The notes under the pieces are model-generated. The model ran no database searches, was not told where the DNA came from, and was given only the letters and a program-made list of their open reading frames with translations. From positions 1 to 35,399 of the forward strand of contig JABBAY010000248.1 of NCBI GenBank assembly GCA_018607725.1: 35,399 bases of DNA, in the 5' to 3' direction. This document shows, in pieces, positions 24,969 to 33,364 of the stretch (positions are counted from its first letter, which is position 1; each line of letters begins with the position of its first letter). The stretch comes from K189A clade bacterium (lineage in GTDB: Bacteria; Pseudomonadota; Gammaproteobacteria; Pseudomonadales; Azotimanducaceae). The position numbers and the translations under genes were made by a program.

Positions 24969-25382
24969 TTACGGAGATTTGCAGTCGAAGTCCCACTGGC
25001 AAGTACGAACGTACTTCACACAGACCTCGCCATCATAGATATGACAGGTCTTCCAGCAACGCATGCAGCCGGGTAACTTCTGGCCTTCGTCGAGACTGGT
25101 TATGCTTTGTAACTGAGTGCCGGCAACGAATCGAGCGACCTCCTGACCGTTCTGGTCGAGGATCGCTTTGCCATTTGGTGATACATGCAGCGACAGTTCG
25201 ATGATCTTTGTCGAATCTTGCGGTACCGGGTTTGCGGGTTGCTTTTTGCAGCAGTCGGTGCTGATTTTTTGTGGCGCGTCGCTTTTGCACACGGAAAAGT
25301 CGCAAGGTGCCGCTTTGGCTAGGGGGGTATTTAGTGATAACAAAGCGAACAGCACGATGACGAAACCGTTGTGTATTCTCAT
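24969..25382 (-). CDS. Secreted cysteine-rich protein of unknown function
   Basis: I do not recognise this 137-residue protein. It starts with a clear Sec signal peptide (hydrophobic 7-18, likely cut after AKAA at about 25). The mature part has ten Cys: a PCDFSVC pair, a DCC pair, and a dense C-terminal cluster (GCMRCWKTCHIYDGEVC, then RTCQW and FDCKSP). Between them is a strand-rich stretch (IIELSLHVSPNGKAILDQNGQEVARF). Ten Cys outside the cytoplasm suggest disulfides or a metal site. AGGAG six bases before the ATG makes it a convincing gene. Confidence 0.82.
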   Translation of the reverse strand: MRIHNGFVIVLFALLSLNTPLAKAAPCDFSVCKSDAPQKISTDCCKKQPANPVPQDSTKIIELSLHVSPNGKAILDQNGQEVARFVAGTQLQSITSLDEGQKLPGCMRCWKTCHIYDGEVCVKYVRTCQWDFDCKSP

Positions 25383-25780
25383 AGTGTTCTCCTGATGTGC
25401 TGTTGTTGAGTTCTAGTGATGTTGCTTGTCGCCACGATTTGATGAGTCGGCCGGCATAAAGCAAAGCGTTGGATGAATCTGTTGCTATCAAGCACTTGAA
25501 ATGTACTTTTGCGTAAATTATAGGCTGGTAGTCGCAGGCCAAAGATTGCGTCGGATCAAGAATTTTGCGGTGAGGTGGCGCATTTAAGCTAAAGCGCGCC
25601 GGCCTCGACTGCTATGGTTTATTGAGTTGTGTCATTTTTACAGTGCTCGGGGACGGACATGATTAGAGGTGCCGTTGCATTGGTTTTTTGCGCCGCTTGA
25701 ACGAGCCGATCGGTCAGGTTGCCGATGACAGGGGTGTCATTCAAATAAACACGCTAACTACAAGTGAAAGGGGTATGGCG
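25383..25780. other. 398-base divergent intergenic region
   Basis: This region lies between the Cys-rich gene (minus) and the CBS gene (plus), so it should hold both promoters. I see no strong consensus -35/-10 pair. A 13-codon mini-frame (25659-25700, MIRGAVALVFCAA) has a weak ribosome site and may be chance. No repeats or RNA gene are recognised. Confidence 0.4.
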
Positions 25781-26230
25781 ATGAGTACCACCAGAGAAAT
25801 GTTAGATGTTAAAGGCGATGAAGTTTGGTCAATCCTGGCGTCTCAGTCAGTGTATGAAGCGGTGGCACTGATGGCCGATAAGGAAGTCGGTGCTTTGATG
25901 GTAGTTAATGATCAGGCGCGTTTGGTAGGCATTATTTCCGAGCGGGATTATGCCCGCAAGGTGATTTTAAAGAACAAATCGTCAAGAGACACGTTGGTTG
26001 CTGACATTATGACCCGCAACGTGATTTATGTGGGTCCGAGCACCAACGCAGATACCTGCATGTCGCTGATGAGCCAGAAAAAGATCCGTCATCTGCCCGT
26101 GGTGGAGAACCATATCCCGCTGGGCATGATTACCGTGGGTGACCTGTTAAAGTTTATTATTCAGGATCAAGAGATGACCATCGAAGAGTTGCAAAGCTAT
26201 ATCCTTGGCGAGACCGGCGGAGAGGGTTAG
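25781..26230 (+). CDS. CBS-domain pair protein
   Basis: This 149-residue protein is two CBS repeats and little else: the first at about 18-65 (SVYEAVALMADKEVGALMVV, GIISERDYARKV), the second at about 78-128 (NADTCMSLMSQKKIRHLPVV, GMITVGDLLKFI). Stand-alone CBS pairs (Bateman modules) bind adenine nucleotides such as AMP, ATP or NADH and act as energy sensors. No partner enzyme is encoded next to it. ATG 25781 is chosen because GAAAGGGG lies seven bases upstream; the frame is open further 5' to 25688 but that stretch lacks domain similarity. It is convergent with the HAD gene. Confidence 0.9.
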   Translation: MSTTREMLDVKGDEVWSILASQSVYEAVALMADKEVGALMVVNDQARLVGIISERDYARKVILKNKSSRDTLVADIMTRNVIYVGPSTNADTCMSLMSQKKIRHLPVVENHIPLGMITVGDLLKFIIQDQEMTIEELQSYILGETGGEG

Positions 26231-26291
26231 CCGTCGACTAATCGGTGCTTGGGTTGCCGGCTAGCCGTTCGTTCTTGGCTTCCCCAGACGG

Positions 26292-26924
26292 TTAAGCAAG
26301 CATTTGCCTGATCCCGGCGTAGCAGTGATCGGTGCGTTTGAAGTGCAACGTGCTGATGCCGAGCTGCTGAGCCTGGAGGATATTTGGCAAACTGTCGTCA
26401 ATAAACAGGGTCTTTGTGGGCGACAAATCAAATCGTTGCAGGGTCAGTTGAAAAATGTCCGCGCCAGGTTTCATACAGCCCTCATGCCCTGAGATCACGA
26501 TACCGGCAAACAGTTTGAAAAAATCCAGATGCCTGACGTGAGCATAGGTTTCTCGGGACATATTCGACAGACAAACTAATTCAAAACCGCGATCATGGAT
26601 TTCCGTCATGAGATCGACACTAGCAGGAATAGGTAGCAAGGAATCTTTGGCCGCTTGTAACGCCGCCTCGATGACTGAAATAGGCAAGCCTGTTCTGGTA
26701 CTGACCCGCGCAGCCACGATTGGTTCTGCGACTTTGCCGTGATCCATGTCGAGCCAGTCTTGATGCCCAAATAGTTCATCTCGCAACAACTTCAGAGCCG
26801 AGTTTGGTAGCTTGAGGCCCGCCAGAACCAGCTCGGTGTTCCAATCAAGGAGAACATTGCCCAGATCAAAAATTACCGTGGTGATCAAGTTGGATGCTAT
26901 TTCGGGGCCTGGTTGATATGGCAT
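26292..26924 (-). CDS. HAD-IA family hydrolase (YihX-like phosphatase)
   Basis: This 210-residue haloacid dehalogenase-like protein has motif I FDLGNVLLDW with the nucleophile Asp20, motif II LSNMS, motif III Lys in CMKPGADIF, and motif IV FIDDS. FDLGNV is the YihX/epoxide-hydrolase-N-terminal subgroup signature. Such enzymes dephosphorylate sugar phosphates or similar metabolites in the cytoplasm. The substrate here is unknown. There is no strong ribosome site before the ATG. It is divergent from the metallo-beta-lactamase gene, with a 194-base gap in which I see nothing distinct. Confidence 0.9.
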   Translation of the reverse strand: MPYQPGPEIASNLITTVIFDLGNVLLDWNTELVLAGLKLPNSALKLLRDELFGHQDWLDMDHGKVAEPIVAARVSTRTGLPISVIEAALQAAKDSLLPIPASVDLMTEIHDRGFELVCLSNMSRETYAHVRHLDFFKLFAGIVISGHEGCMKPGADIFQLTLQRFDLSPTKTLFIDDSLPNILQAQQLGISTLHFKRTDHCYAGIRQMLA

Positions 26925-27118
26925 AAAAGGACTCGTTTAGGTGTCGGAAAATTAGGTTTGAATGCTGCGGCTAGGGTGTCCTGGGGCGCTGTCACTGCCG
27001 CAACGAGTTCAGTACACTGGCGCCATGAATGTCTGCCTGATAGTGCGGTCGCAGCGACAGCATAACAGGCGATGATAAGTCCGACATTAATGACGTAACC
27101 GTCAAAGAGGCAGGTGAC

Positions 27119-27955
27119 ATGGGTAATGTATTTCTATTGATAATGGCAGCGTTGACAAGCAGTGCGCTAACCGAGAGTCGCCCACCTGTTGAGGCACTGC
27201 GTTTGACCGTGTTTGATTGTGGCAGTCTGCGGTTGGAGGATGTGTCGAGTTTTGGGCTCACGAATGCTGACACCCCCGTGCGTGACTTGTTTGTGCCTTG
27301 CTATCTCATCGAACACCCGCAGGGTAATATGATCTGGGATACGGGCTTGCCCTTGACGTTTGCCGGTCAGGGTCGGGTGGCTTTACAACCCGGTGCCACA
27401 GTGCTTTACGAGCAGTCATTGCTGAATCAATTAGCCGTCCTGGGTCTGGGGCCGGCAGATATAAACTATCTGGGTTTGTCCCACATGCATTTTGATCACG
27501 CGGGGGCCGCCAATGCTTTTCCCGGATCCACCCTGTTAGTCCAACGTATGGAATACGAGGCGGCATTCGATCATGCCAGCGACTACCCCGTGTTTGATCC
27601 GCGCTTATACGAGGGGCTCAGAGGTAGCGCGGCGACGCAGCTCGAGGGCGATTATGATGTGTTTGGCGACGGTAGCGTCATGATCCTGTCACTGCCTGGC
27701 CATACGCCAGGCCATCAGGCGCTGGCGTTGAAGCTCGCCGACACCGGTCACCTAGTGCTGTCAGGCGACCAATATCATTTCCGTGCGAGCCGAACGCTGC
27801 ACAGTGTGCCCGAATTCAACCACAATCGAGAGGCGACGCTGGCCTCCATGGCCAAGTTAGAGGCCTATTTGCTGGCCAACCAAGCGACCCTGTGGATCGA
27901 ACATGACCAGGCGCTGGCAGATTCGCTGCAGCTGGCGCCGGCTTTTTATGAGTAG
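27119..27955 (+). CDS. Metallo-beta-lactamase-fold hydrolase, AHL-lactonase-like
   Basis: The 278-residue product has the dizinc motif SHMHFDHAG (H122, H124, D126, H127), a later His in LPGHTPGHQ (about 195), the bridging Asp in LSGDQYHF, and a final His in IEHD. The N-terminal layout (FDCGSLRL, then PCYLIEHPQGNMIWDTGLP) matches the N-acyl-homoserine lactonase (AiiA-like) group better than glyoxalase II. It may open lactone rings, including quorum signals, but that is inferred. A short hydrophobic N-terminus (MGNVFLLIMAALTSSAL) suggests export. AGGTGAC precedes the ATG. No luxI or luxR gene is in the window. Confidence 0.88.
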   Translation: MGNVFLLIMAALTSSALTESRPPVEALRLTVFDCGSLRLEDVSSFGLTNADTPVRDLFVPCYLIEHPQGNMIWDTGLPLTFAGQGRVALQPGATVLYEQSLLNQLAVLGLGPADINYLGLSHMHFDHAGAANAFPGSTLLVQRMEYEAAFDHASDYPVFDPRLYEGLRGSAATQLEGDYDVFGDGSVMILSLPGHTPGHQALALKLADTGHLVLSGDQYHFRASRTLHSVPEFNHNREATLASMAKLEAYLLANQATLWIEHDQALADSLQLAPAFYE

Positions 27956-27962
27956 CGCGCGG

Positions 27963-27990
27963 GCTGTGACCTCGTCGCTGTGACCTCGTC
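27963..27990. repeat. 14-bp tandem duplication
   Basis: GCTGTGACCTCGTC occurs twice in tandem, seven bases after the stop of the lactonase-like gene. Nothing else is recognised in the 261-base gap to 28216. Confidence 0.75.
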
Positions 27991-28216
27991 TATCGTCAAT
28001 GACGGGGTCTGCCAATTACAACGGCGTTCAGGGTGCTTCGATGCAGGCTTTCGGCTGTGCGGGGTGGCCATCATATTCACAGGCTCTCCACAAATGGGTC
28101 GGCTTGAGGACCGGTCGGCAATGTGCCTGCGGGATCCCCGGCAGTAACCTTGAAGCTTGAGTCATTCAGTGCTTTGCTCAGCCTCGAGGACTGGTTGGCC
28201 GGCGCGGGTCTGGACT

Positions 28217-29449
28217 TCAGCCCGCTATTGCTCGAATGGCCATGAGCTTTGAGCGGAATTCCATCGAGCCGACCTGAGAGGCTGATGGCTGGCTCGAGAA
28301 CTGAGCGACGACGGTATTTGTTGAGCCATTGATGTAAATAACCTGACCATGGATGCCGACTGCCGCGTACTCCTGTTTCGCGGGATCGAGAATCCACCAC
28401 ATATTCTTGTAGTACTGCCAGGGTTCGTTGCCATATAGGGTGTTTTTGGCATATCGCTGCTGATCATCTGCATTCAGATTGAGGGTTTCATCTATCCACT
28501 TTTCGGGTACCAGCTGTTCGCCATTGGCCTGGCCGCGATTGAGAATGAGCTGGCCGAATAAGGCGGCATCTCTCAGAGTGCTGGTCATGCCGCCGGTGGC
28601 GACCGGCATATAAGCCCGGTCGACGACGATGGCGGCATCATGATAAGTCCCTAAACGAGACCAGATATGTTTGCCAATAAACTCCTGCAACGGCATGCCT
28701 GACAGGCGCGCGATTAGCCAGCCAATGACATCAGCGTTAGCCGAGTTGTACTCAAACAGTTCGCCCGGTTGCTGCGCGCTGTCCACTTGAATGAATTTCT
28801 CGAGGAAGTCATAAATGCCGTAAATATCAGCGGTTTCGGGCTGGGCGTCTTGAGCGCCGGGCACGAATGCTAAACCCAAAGCCGGCGCGTAGTAGCGCAG
28901 GAATTCTGAATCGGGATCCACATAGTTTTCCTTGAAGGCAATGGCCGAGGCGTGATTCAGCACGTCCTGAATACTGGCGCGATCGAAGCCTGAGCCCCTG
29001 AGTTCTTCAATATACCGTCCGGGTGAAGACGTCAGGTCGATATCGAAGGACTCCATCAAGACCCCCAAAGCGACGCTGACCAAAGATTTAGTCATGGAAA
29101 ACCAGATGTGGCGACTGTGCTCGGAGAAACCGTTGAAGTAGTTTTCATACAGAATCTGATTGTCACGCAGTACCAGAAAACCGTCTGCATCGTGTTCTTC
29201 CAGCAGTTCATCGAGGGTCAGTTCATGACCATTAGCATCTTTGATTATGCGTTGGCCCAAACTGGCATCGGTTGAACTCATCAGCTTTGGCAACTCACCA
29301 CCCCGTGGCAACATCGCCGTATGCGCCACAGAGTCCATGTTCCAGAAGCTCCAGGTATTGAACGGCGCACGGGCGTAGTTAGCGAACGTCACCTGGCTTT
29401 CTCGGGTGGCTGGGAATGAACACATAACGTTAGGGTGCTGATGCTTCAT
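28217..29449 (-). CDS. Serine hydrolase, beta-lactamase family (NylB-like)
   Basis: This 410-residue protein has the catalytic SMTK (118-121), the second motif YNS in ELFEYNSANADVIGWLIARLSG, and a third motif GIHGQVIYI around His367. The HGQ third motif and the block ATGGMTSTLRDAALFGQLILN are typical of 6-aminohexanoate-dimer hydrolase-like enzymes. It probably hydrolyses an ester or amide. No signal peptide is evident. The start is uncertain: ATG 29449 has an ACGAG site, while the frame is open to 29485. The neighbouring S9 peptidase gene is divergent, about 290 bases away. Confidence 0.9.
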   Translation of the reverse strand: MKHQHPNVMCSFPATRESQVTFANYARAPFNTWSFWNMDSVAHTAMLPRGGELPKLMSSTDASLGQRIIKDANGHELTLDELLEEHDADGFLVLRDNQILYENYFNGFSEHSRHIWFSMTKSLVSVALGVLMESFDIDLTSSPGRYIEELRGSGFDRASIQDVLNHASAIAFKENYVDPDSEFLRYYAPALGLAFVPGAQDAQPETADIYGIYDFLEKFIQVDSAQQPGELFEYNSANADVIGWLIARLSGMPLQEFIGKHIWSRLGTYHDAAIVVDRAYMPVATGGMTSTLRDAALFGQLILNRGQANGEQLVPEKWIDETLNLNADDQQRYAKNTLYGNEPWQYYKNMWWILDPAKQEYAAVGIHGQVIYINGSTNTVVAQFSSQPSASQVGSMEFRSKLMAIRAIAG

Positions 29450-29666
29450 GGCTCGTTTACTGGGCAGGGGTCGGAGATTGACCATACCACAGCTTGCGCC
29501 GGTGTTTGGGGGTGAAGTGCGCAGAACGGCTTGGGGTGGAATGTCTCAATGCTCAATGCTCAGTGCGGCGTGGCGATCGTGGGTGCATGTACGAGATTGC
29601 CGCTTATGCCTGACAGGGGCTTATGCTAGCGTGGAGTGAGCGCGGGGGCGGTCGACACGACGTACT

Positions 29667-29708
29667 ATTTTTTGCTAATCATTTTTTGCTAATCATTTTT
29701 TGCCAATC
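29667..29708. repeat. 14-bp AT-rich tandem repeat before S9 peptidase gene
   Basis: ATTTTTTGCTAATC occurs twice, then ATTTTTTGCCAATC, ending about 35 bases before the S9 peptidase start. This is where the promoter or leader would be. A short CTCAATG/CTCAATG/CTCAGTG triplet lies at 29545-29565 in the same divergent gap. Confidence 0.88.
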
Positions 29709-29742
29709 ATCATTTACTCAGCACTGTTCAAGGATGAATACT

Positions 29743-31737
29743 GTGAGCCAGAATTTACTAGTTCGATGGGTTGTCCTCTCGCTGTTCATCTGCGGCTCTG
29801 CGGTTGCCAGCGCGGCTAGCTTGCGGGCCCTGATTGAGTCCCCGGAAGTCACGAATGTGACGATTTCCCCGAATGGTCAATATCTGGCCGTGAGGTTGTT
29901 CAAGGCCGGCAAGCATCAAATCGTGACCCTCAATCGTCGGGATTCCTCGCTGATTGGCAGTTATGGCGTCAGCGGTAAAGACGATCTTGGTCGCTACTAC
30001 TGGGCGAATGATGACCGCATCGTCATCAAGTTGAATGAGATGCGCCGCGAAAGTCGGCCGAGCTATTATGGCCAACTGATGGCGATGAATCGTGACGGTA
30101 CGCGCGGTGATGTGATTTATGGCTATCGTGCCGGTGGCGGTCCGTCCTTGGCGTTAAGCAAGCAAAAGGGTCCGGCCTATGCCTGGGCGGAGATAGTGGA
30201 TCTGTTACCCGCGGACGACAGGCACATTCTGGTTTCATCCACGAAGATGTCTCGCGATGGGAGCAATCGGGCCGCGGCGCTACGGTTGAATATCTATACC
30301 GGTGAACAAGATAAACCAATTAAGCTGACGCGCTATGGATCAGGCCGATTCTTTACGGACCAAACCGGTCAAATCAGATTGACTACCAGTGTCAAGGAGG
30401 ACCGGTCGATCCATGTGAATGCCTATCCTGATAAGGCCACTGGTTGGATCGAGTTTCCAGATCATGTCTATGATGAGTCGTTCCGACCGCTGGCGATTTC
30501 TGAGCAAGACAGTTCGGTATTTGTTCTAGACCGAGTCGCAGCTGACAAGGTGGGTCTGTATAAACTCAAACTCGATGGTTCGAGTGTTGAAAAGATCTAT
30601 GCTCGCGATAATGTCGACATCTCCGACGCTGCTGCGAACGAAGAGGGCGATCGAATCTTTGCCCTGCGAGTCGACGACGGCTATCCGAGTTATGTGATCT
30701 TCCAGGGCGGGTCAGCGGCAGCGGGTGTTTTTAAAACCTTATTGGGCATATTCGAGGGCCACATGGTGTCGATTACCAGTAGCAGTCGCGACGGCAATCT
30801 GTGGGTGGTCAGTACCAGTACGGACACGGATGCTGGCAGCTACTATCTTTATGATGTCGCGCAGGAGTCCATCACCTTTCTGATGCATAAGCGTCCTACT
30901 GTGGACCCAAACGCGTTAGCTCAAACACGACCCGTACAGTTTGAATCCTTCGATGGTACACAGGTGTTTGGGTTTTACACGCCTCCGGCACCACCGAACA
31001 CCGCCACTGTCGGTGATGGCATGCCTGAGACTCTATTACCACCCATGGTGGTGTTGGTTCACGGGGGACCGCGAGCGCGAGATTACTGGGGTTACGATGG
31101 CGAGGTACAAGCGTTGTCGACCCGAGGCTTTGGCGTGCTGCGGATCAATTATCGGGGCTCGATCGGTTATGGTCGCGATTTTTTGGAAGCTGGAAATCGC
31201 CAGTGGGGCCAAAATGTGCAACGGGACATTATTACGGGTACCCGCTGGGCTATTGCTCAGGGTTTGGCTGCGGAGGACCAGGTTTGTATTATGGGCGCCA
31301 GCTTTGGCGCCTATTCCGCGCTGCAAAGCAGTATCCTGGCGCCGGATCTGTATCGCTGCATCATTGCCGCATCGGGTGTTTATGATCTGAACCGACTCGT
31401 GAAGGAGGGCGACACTTCGCGCTGGTATCAAGGGGAAGATTTCTTCAAGGAGACTTTGGGTGATGACCAAGACGAGCTCTATGGTTACTCGCCAGTTAAC
31501 GCGGTCAGCAAATTGAAGGCACCAGTATTGATTGCTCACGGGCGGCAGGATAAGCGCACACCCTTCCACCAGGCGGAAGACTTACGCGATGCGCTGCGCA
31601 AAAGCGGCAAAGATTTTCAGTGGTTCGAGCGCAAGCGCGAAGGCCATGGCTTCTATGATGTGGAAAATCGCCTGGCTTATCTGGAGCTTGTGCTGAGTTT
31701 TTTGAACGACAACCTTCAAGTGCCCCCCGCTCAATGA
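29743..31737 (+). CDS. S9 family peptidase (prolyl oligopeptidase/acylaminoacyl peptidase type)
   Basis: The product of about 664 residues has a signal peptide (hydrophobic VVLSLFICGSAVASAAS), then a beta-propeller-like N-terminal half, and a C-terminal alpha/beta hydrolase domain. That domain has VVLVHGGPRARDYWGYD, nucleophile Ser520 in GASFGAY, Asp603 in HGRQDKRTP and His635 in REGHGF. It is probably a periplasmic peptidase that cleaves short peptides. GTG 29743 is preferred because AAGGA lies eight bases upstream; ATG 29734 in the same frame overlaps that site. The stop codon lies inside a GC-rich hairpin. The TldD/TldE genes follow on the same strand after 241 bases. Confidence 0.92.
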   Translation: MSQNLLVRWVVLSLFICGSAVASAASLRALIESPEVTNVTISPNGQYLAVRLFKAGKHQIVTLNRRDSSLIGSYGVSGKDDLGRYYWANDDRIVIKLNEMRRESRPSYYGQLMAMNRDGTRGDVIYGYRAGGGPSLALSKQKGPAYAWAEIVDLLPADDRHILVSSTKMSRDGSNRAAALRLNIYTGEQDKPIKLTRYGSGRFFTDQTGQIRLTTSVKEDRSIHVNAYPDKATGWIEFPDHVYDESFRPLAISEQDSSVFVLDRVAADKVGLYKLKLDGSSVEKIYARDNVDISDAAANEEGDRIFALRVDDGYPSYVIFQGGSAAAGVFKTLLGIFEGHMVSITSSSRDGNLWVVSTSTDTDAGSYYLYDVAQESITFLMHKRPTVDPNALAQTRPVQFESFDGTQVFGFYTPPAPPNTATVGDGMPETLLPPMVVLVHGGPRARDYWGYDGEVQALSTRGFGVLRINYRGSIGYGRDFLEAGNRQWGQNVQRDIITGTRWAIAQGLAAEDQVCIMGASFGAYSALQSSILAPDLYRCIIAASGVYDLNRLVKEGDTSRWYQGEDFFKETLGDDQDELYGYSPVNAVSKLKAPVLIAHGRQDKRTPFHQAEDLRDALRKSGKDFQWFERKREGHGFYDVENRLAYLELVLSFLNDNLQVPPAQ

Positions 31738-31754
31738 CACGTTGCCCGGGGGGC
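31722..31754 (+). terminator. GC-rich hairpin over S9 stop codon
   Basis: GCCCCCCG (31722-31729) pairs perfectly with CGGGGGGC (31747-31754); the TGA stop (31735-31737) lies in the 17-base loop. No T-run follows. A second inverted repeat (GCGGCATT 31816-31823 with AATGCCGC 31839-31846) lies further down the same 241-base gap. The terminator role is inferred. Confidence 0.4.
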
Positions 31755-31978
31755 TATTGCTTGGATTAGGTACTGAACTGTTTGCTAAATTGTTCGCTGG
31801 ACGATTTGCGGGTATGCGGCATTCGAGCTTGGAGCATAAATGCCGCGGATCCGGCAGCAGATCCTGGGCCTGGGTCATGCTCATACGCATACTGAGTGGA
31901 TTAATTGCCCCTGCTAATACCAACACCGGACTCAATTCACTACAATAGCGGCTTACACTCTAAGGCAAGGGAAACTTG

Positions 31979-33364
31979 ATGCTCAATACGTCATTGGCAC
32001 AATCTGTTATTGATCATGCGATTTCACTGGGCGCAGACTTCGCAGAGCTGTTTGTCGAGCGCAGTCAGACCAATATGGTGAGCACGCTCAGTAGCCACGT
32101 TCAATCGGTCCAGTCCGGTATTGATTTTGGTGTCGGCGTGCGCTTAGTTTATGGCACCAAAGTGTTGTACGGTTACACTAATAAGGCTGAAGAGGCCGAG
32201 CTGAAACGCATTGTCTCAGAGCTGGCGGCGAAAGACCGACGGGATCCGCGAATCTCATTCACTAACTTTGACTATCGGCGAGTCGAGGACAAACATGCCG
32301 CAACCCGCATATTATCGACGGACCCAGAAGTCGGTGGCAAAGTGGCGTTCCTGTTGGCAACGGATAAAGCCGCACGAGCAGCGAGTAACATGATCTCGCA
32401 GACCCGTGGTACCTGTGGTCAGGTAGAGCAGAAGATCGAGCTATTCAATAGTGAAGGCCTGCACACCGGTGATATCAGAAATTACACGAGAGCATTTTTG
32501 GTGGCGATTGCCTCTGACGGCTCGGAACAGTCCACGGGCAGCTGGAACGATGGCGGTTTGATGGGTTGGGAGCTGGTTGAGCGGATGAACAGCGAGGCAG
32601 CGGGTAAAGAGGCAGCGCGCCAGGCATTGGTGAATCTCAGTGCCAAGCCGTGTCCTTCCGGTCGAATGCCTGTGGTGCTGGGTAACGGCTTCGGTGGTGT
32701 GATCTTTCATGAAGCCTGCGGCCATCTGTTGGAAACCACGTCGGTGGCCAAGAAAGCCTCAGTGTTCCATGACAAGATGGGCGAGATGATTGCCAATCCG
32801 GTGGTGAACGCAGTTGATGATGGCACCATGATCAAGGAGCGAGGTTCTATCAATATCGATGACGAAGGTCTGGATTCCCAGCGCACCCAACTCATTAAAG
32901 ACGGTAAGCTCACGAGCTTTTTGGTGGATCGTATCGGTTCCCAGCAGACGGGTTTTGCTCGTACCGGCTCGGGTCGACGAGAATCCTATAAATATGCGCC
33001 GGCGTCCCGAATGCGCAATACGTTTATCGAGCCGGGTAATGCCGAGCTAGACGATATGATCGGCTCCATGGAACGGGGCATCTACGCTTCCCATATGGGG
33101 GGTGGCTCCGTTCAACCGGGCACTGGTGAATTCAACTTTGCGGTTACCGAGGGCTATTACGTTGAGAACGGCAAGATTCTCTACCCGATCAAGGCTGCGA
33201 CCTTGATTAGCACGGGTCCAAAGGTGCTGAAGGAAATTTCCATGGTGGGTAAAGATTTTGCACTGGCCAGTGGCACCTGTGGCTCGGTGTCGGGCTCAAT
33301 ACCCACGACCGTGGGTCAGGCGACCCTGAAAGTCGATGATATCCTGGTCGGAGGTAATGCCTGA
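31979..33364 (+). CDS. tldD: TldD-type metalloprotease subunit
   Basis: This 461-residue protein is the catalytic half of the TldD/TldE protease. The zinc motif HEACGH (H244, E245, H248) fits HExxxH, and the C-terminal block SGTCGS...TTVGQATLKVDDILVGG carries the conserved Cys region. The complex is a cytoplasmic heterodimer that degrades unfolded short peptides through a narrow channel; in other bacteria it processes microcin B17 and CcdA. ATG 31979 follows AAGGGA by seven bases (a TTG at 31976 is adjacent). It overlaps the partner gene by one base, so translation is coupled. Confidence 0.93.
   Translation: MLNTSLAQSVIDHAISLGADFAELFVERSQTNMVSTLSSHVQSVQSGIDFGVGVRLVYGTKVLYGYTNKAEEAELKRIVSELAAKDRRDPRISFTNFDYRRVEDKHAATRILSTDPEVGGKVAFLLATDKAARAASNMISQTRGTCGQVEQKIELFNSEGLHTGDIRNYTRAFLVAIASDGSEQSTGSWNDGGLMGWELVERMNSEAAGKEAARQALVNLSAKPCPSGRMPVVLGNGFGGVIFHEACGHLLETTSVAKKASVFHDKMGEMIANPVVNAVDDGTMIKERGSINIDDEGLDSQRTQLIKDGKLTSFLVDRIGSQQTGFARTGSGRRESYKYAPASRMRNTFIEPGNAELDDMIGSMERGIYASHMGGGSVQPGTGEFNFAVTEGYYVENGKILYPIKAATLISTGPKVLKEISMVGKDFALASGTCGSVSGSIPTTVGQATLKVDDILVGGNA

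Noticed and set aside
25659-25700. Thirteen-codon leader peptide before the CBS gene
   Set aside because: The ribosome site is weak, the peptide lacks runs of one amino acid typical of attenuators, and no paired hairpins are seen. It remains possible by chance.
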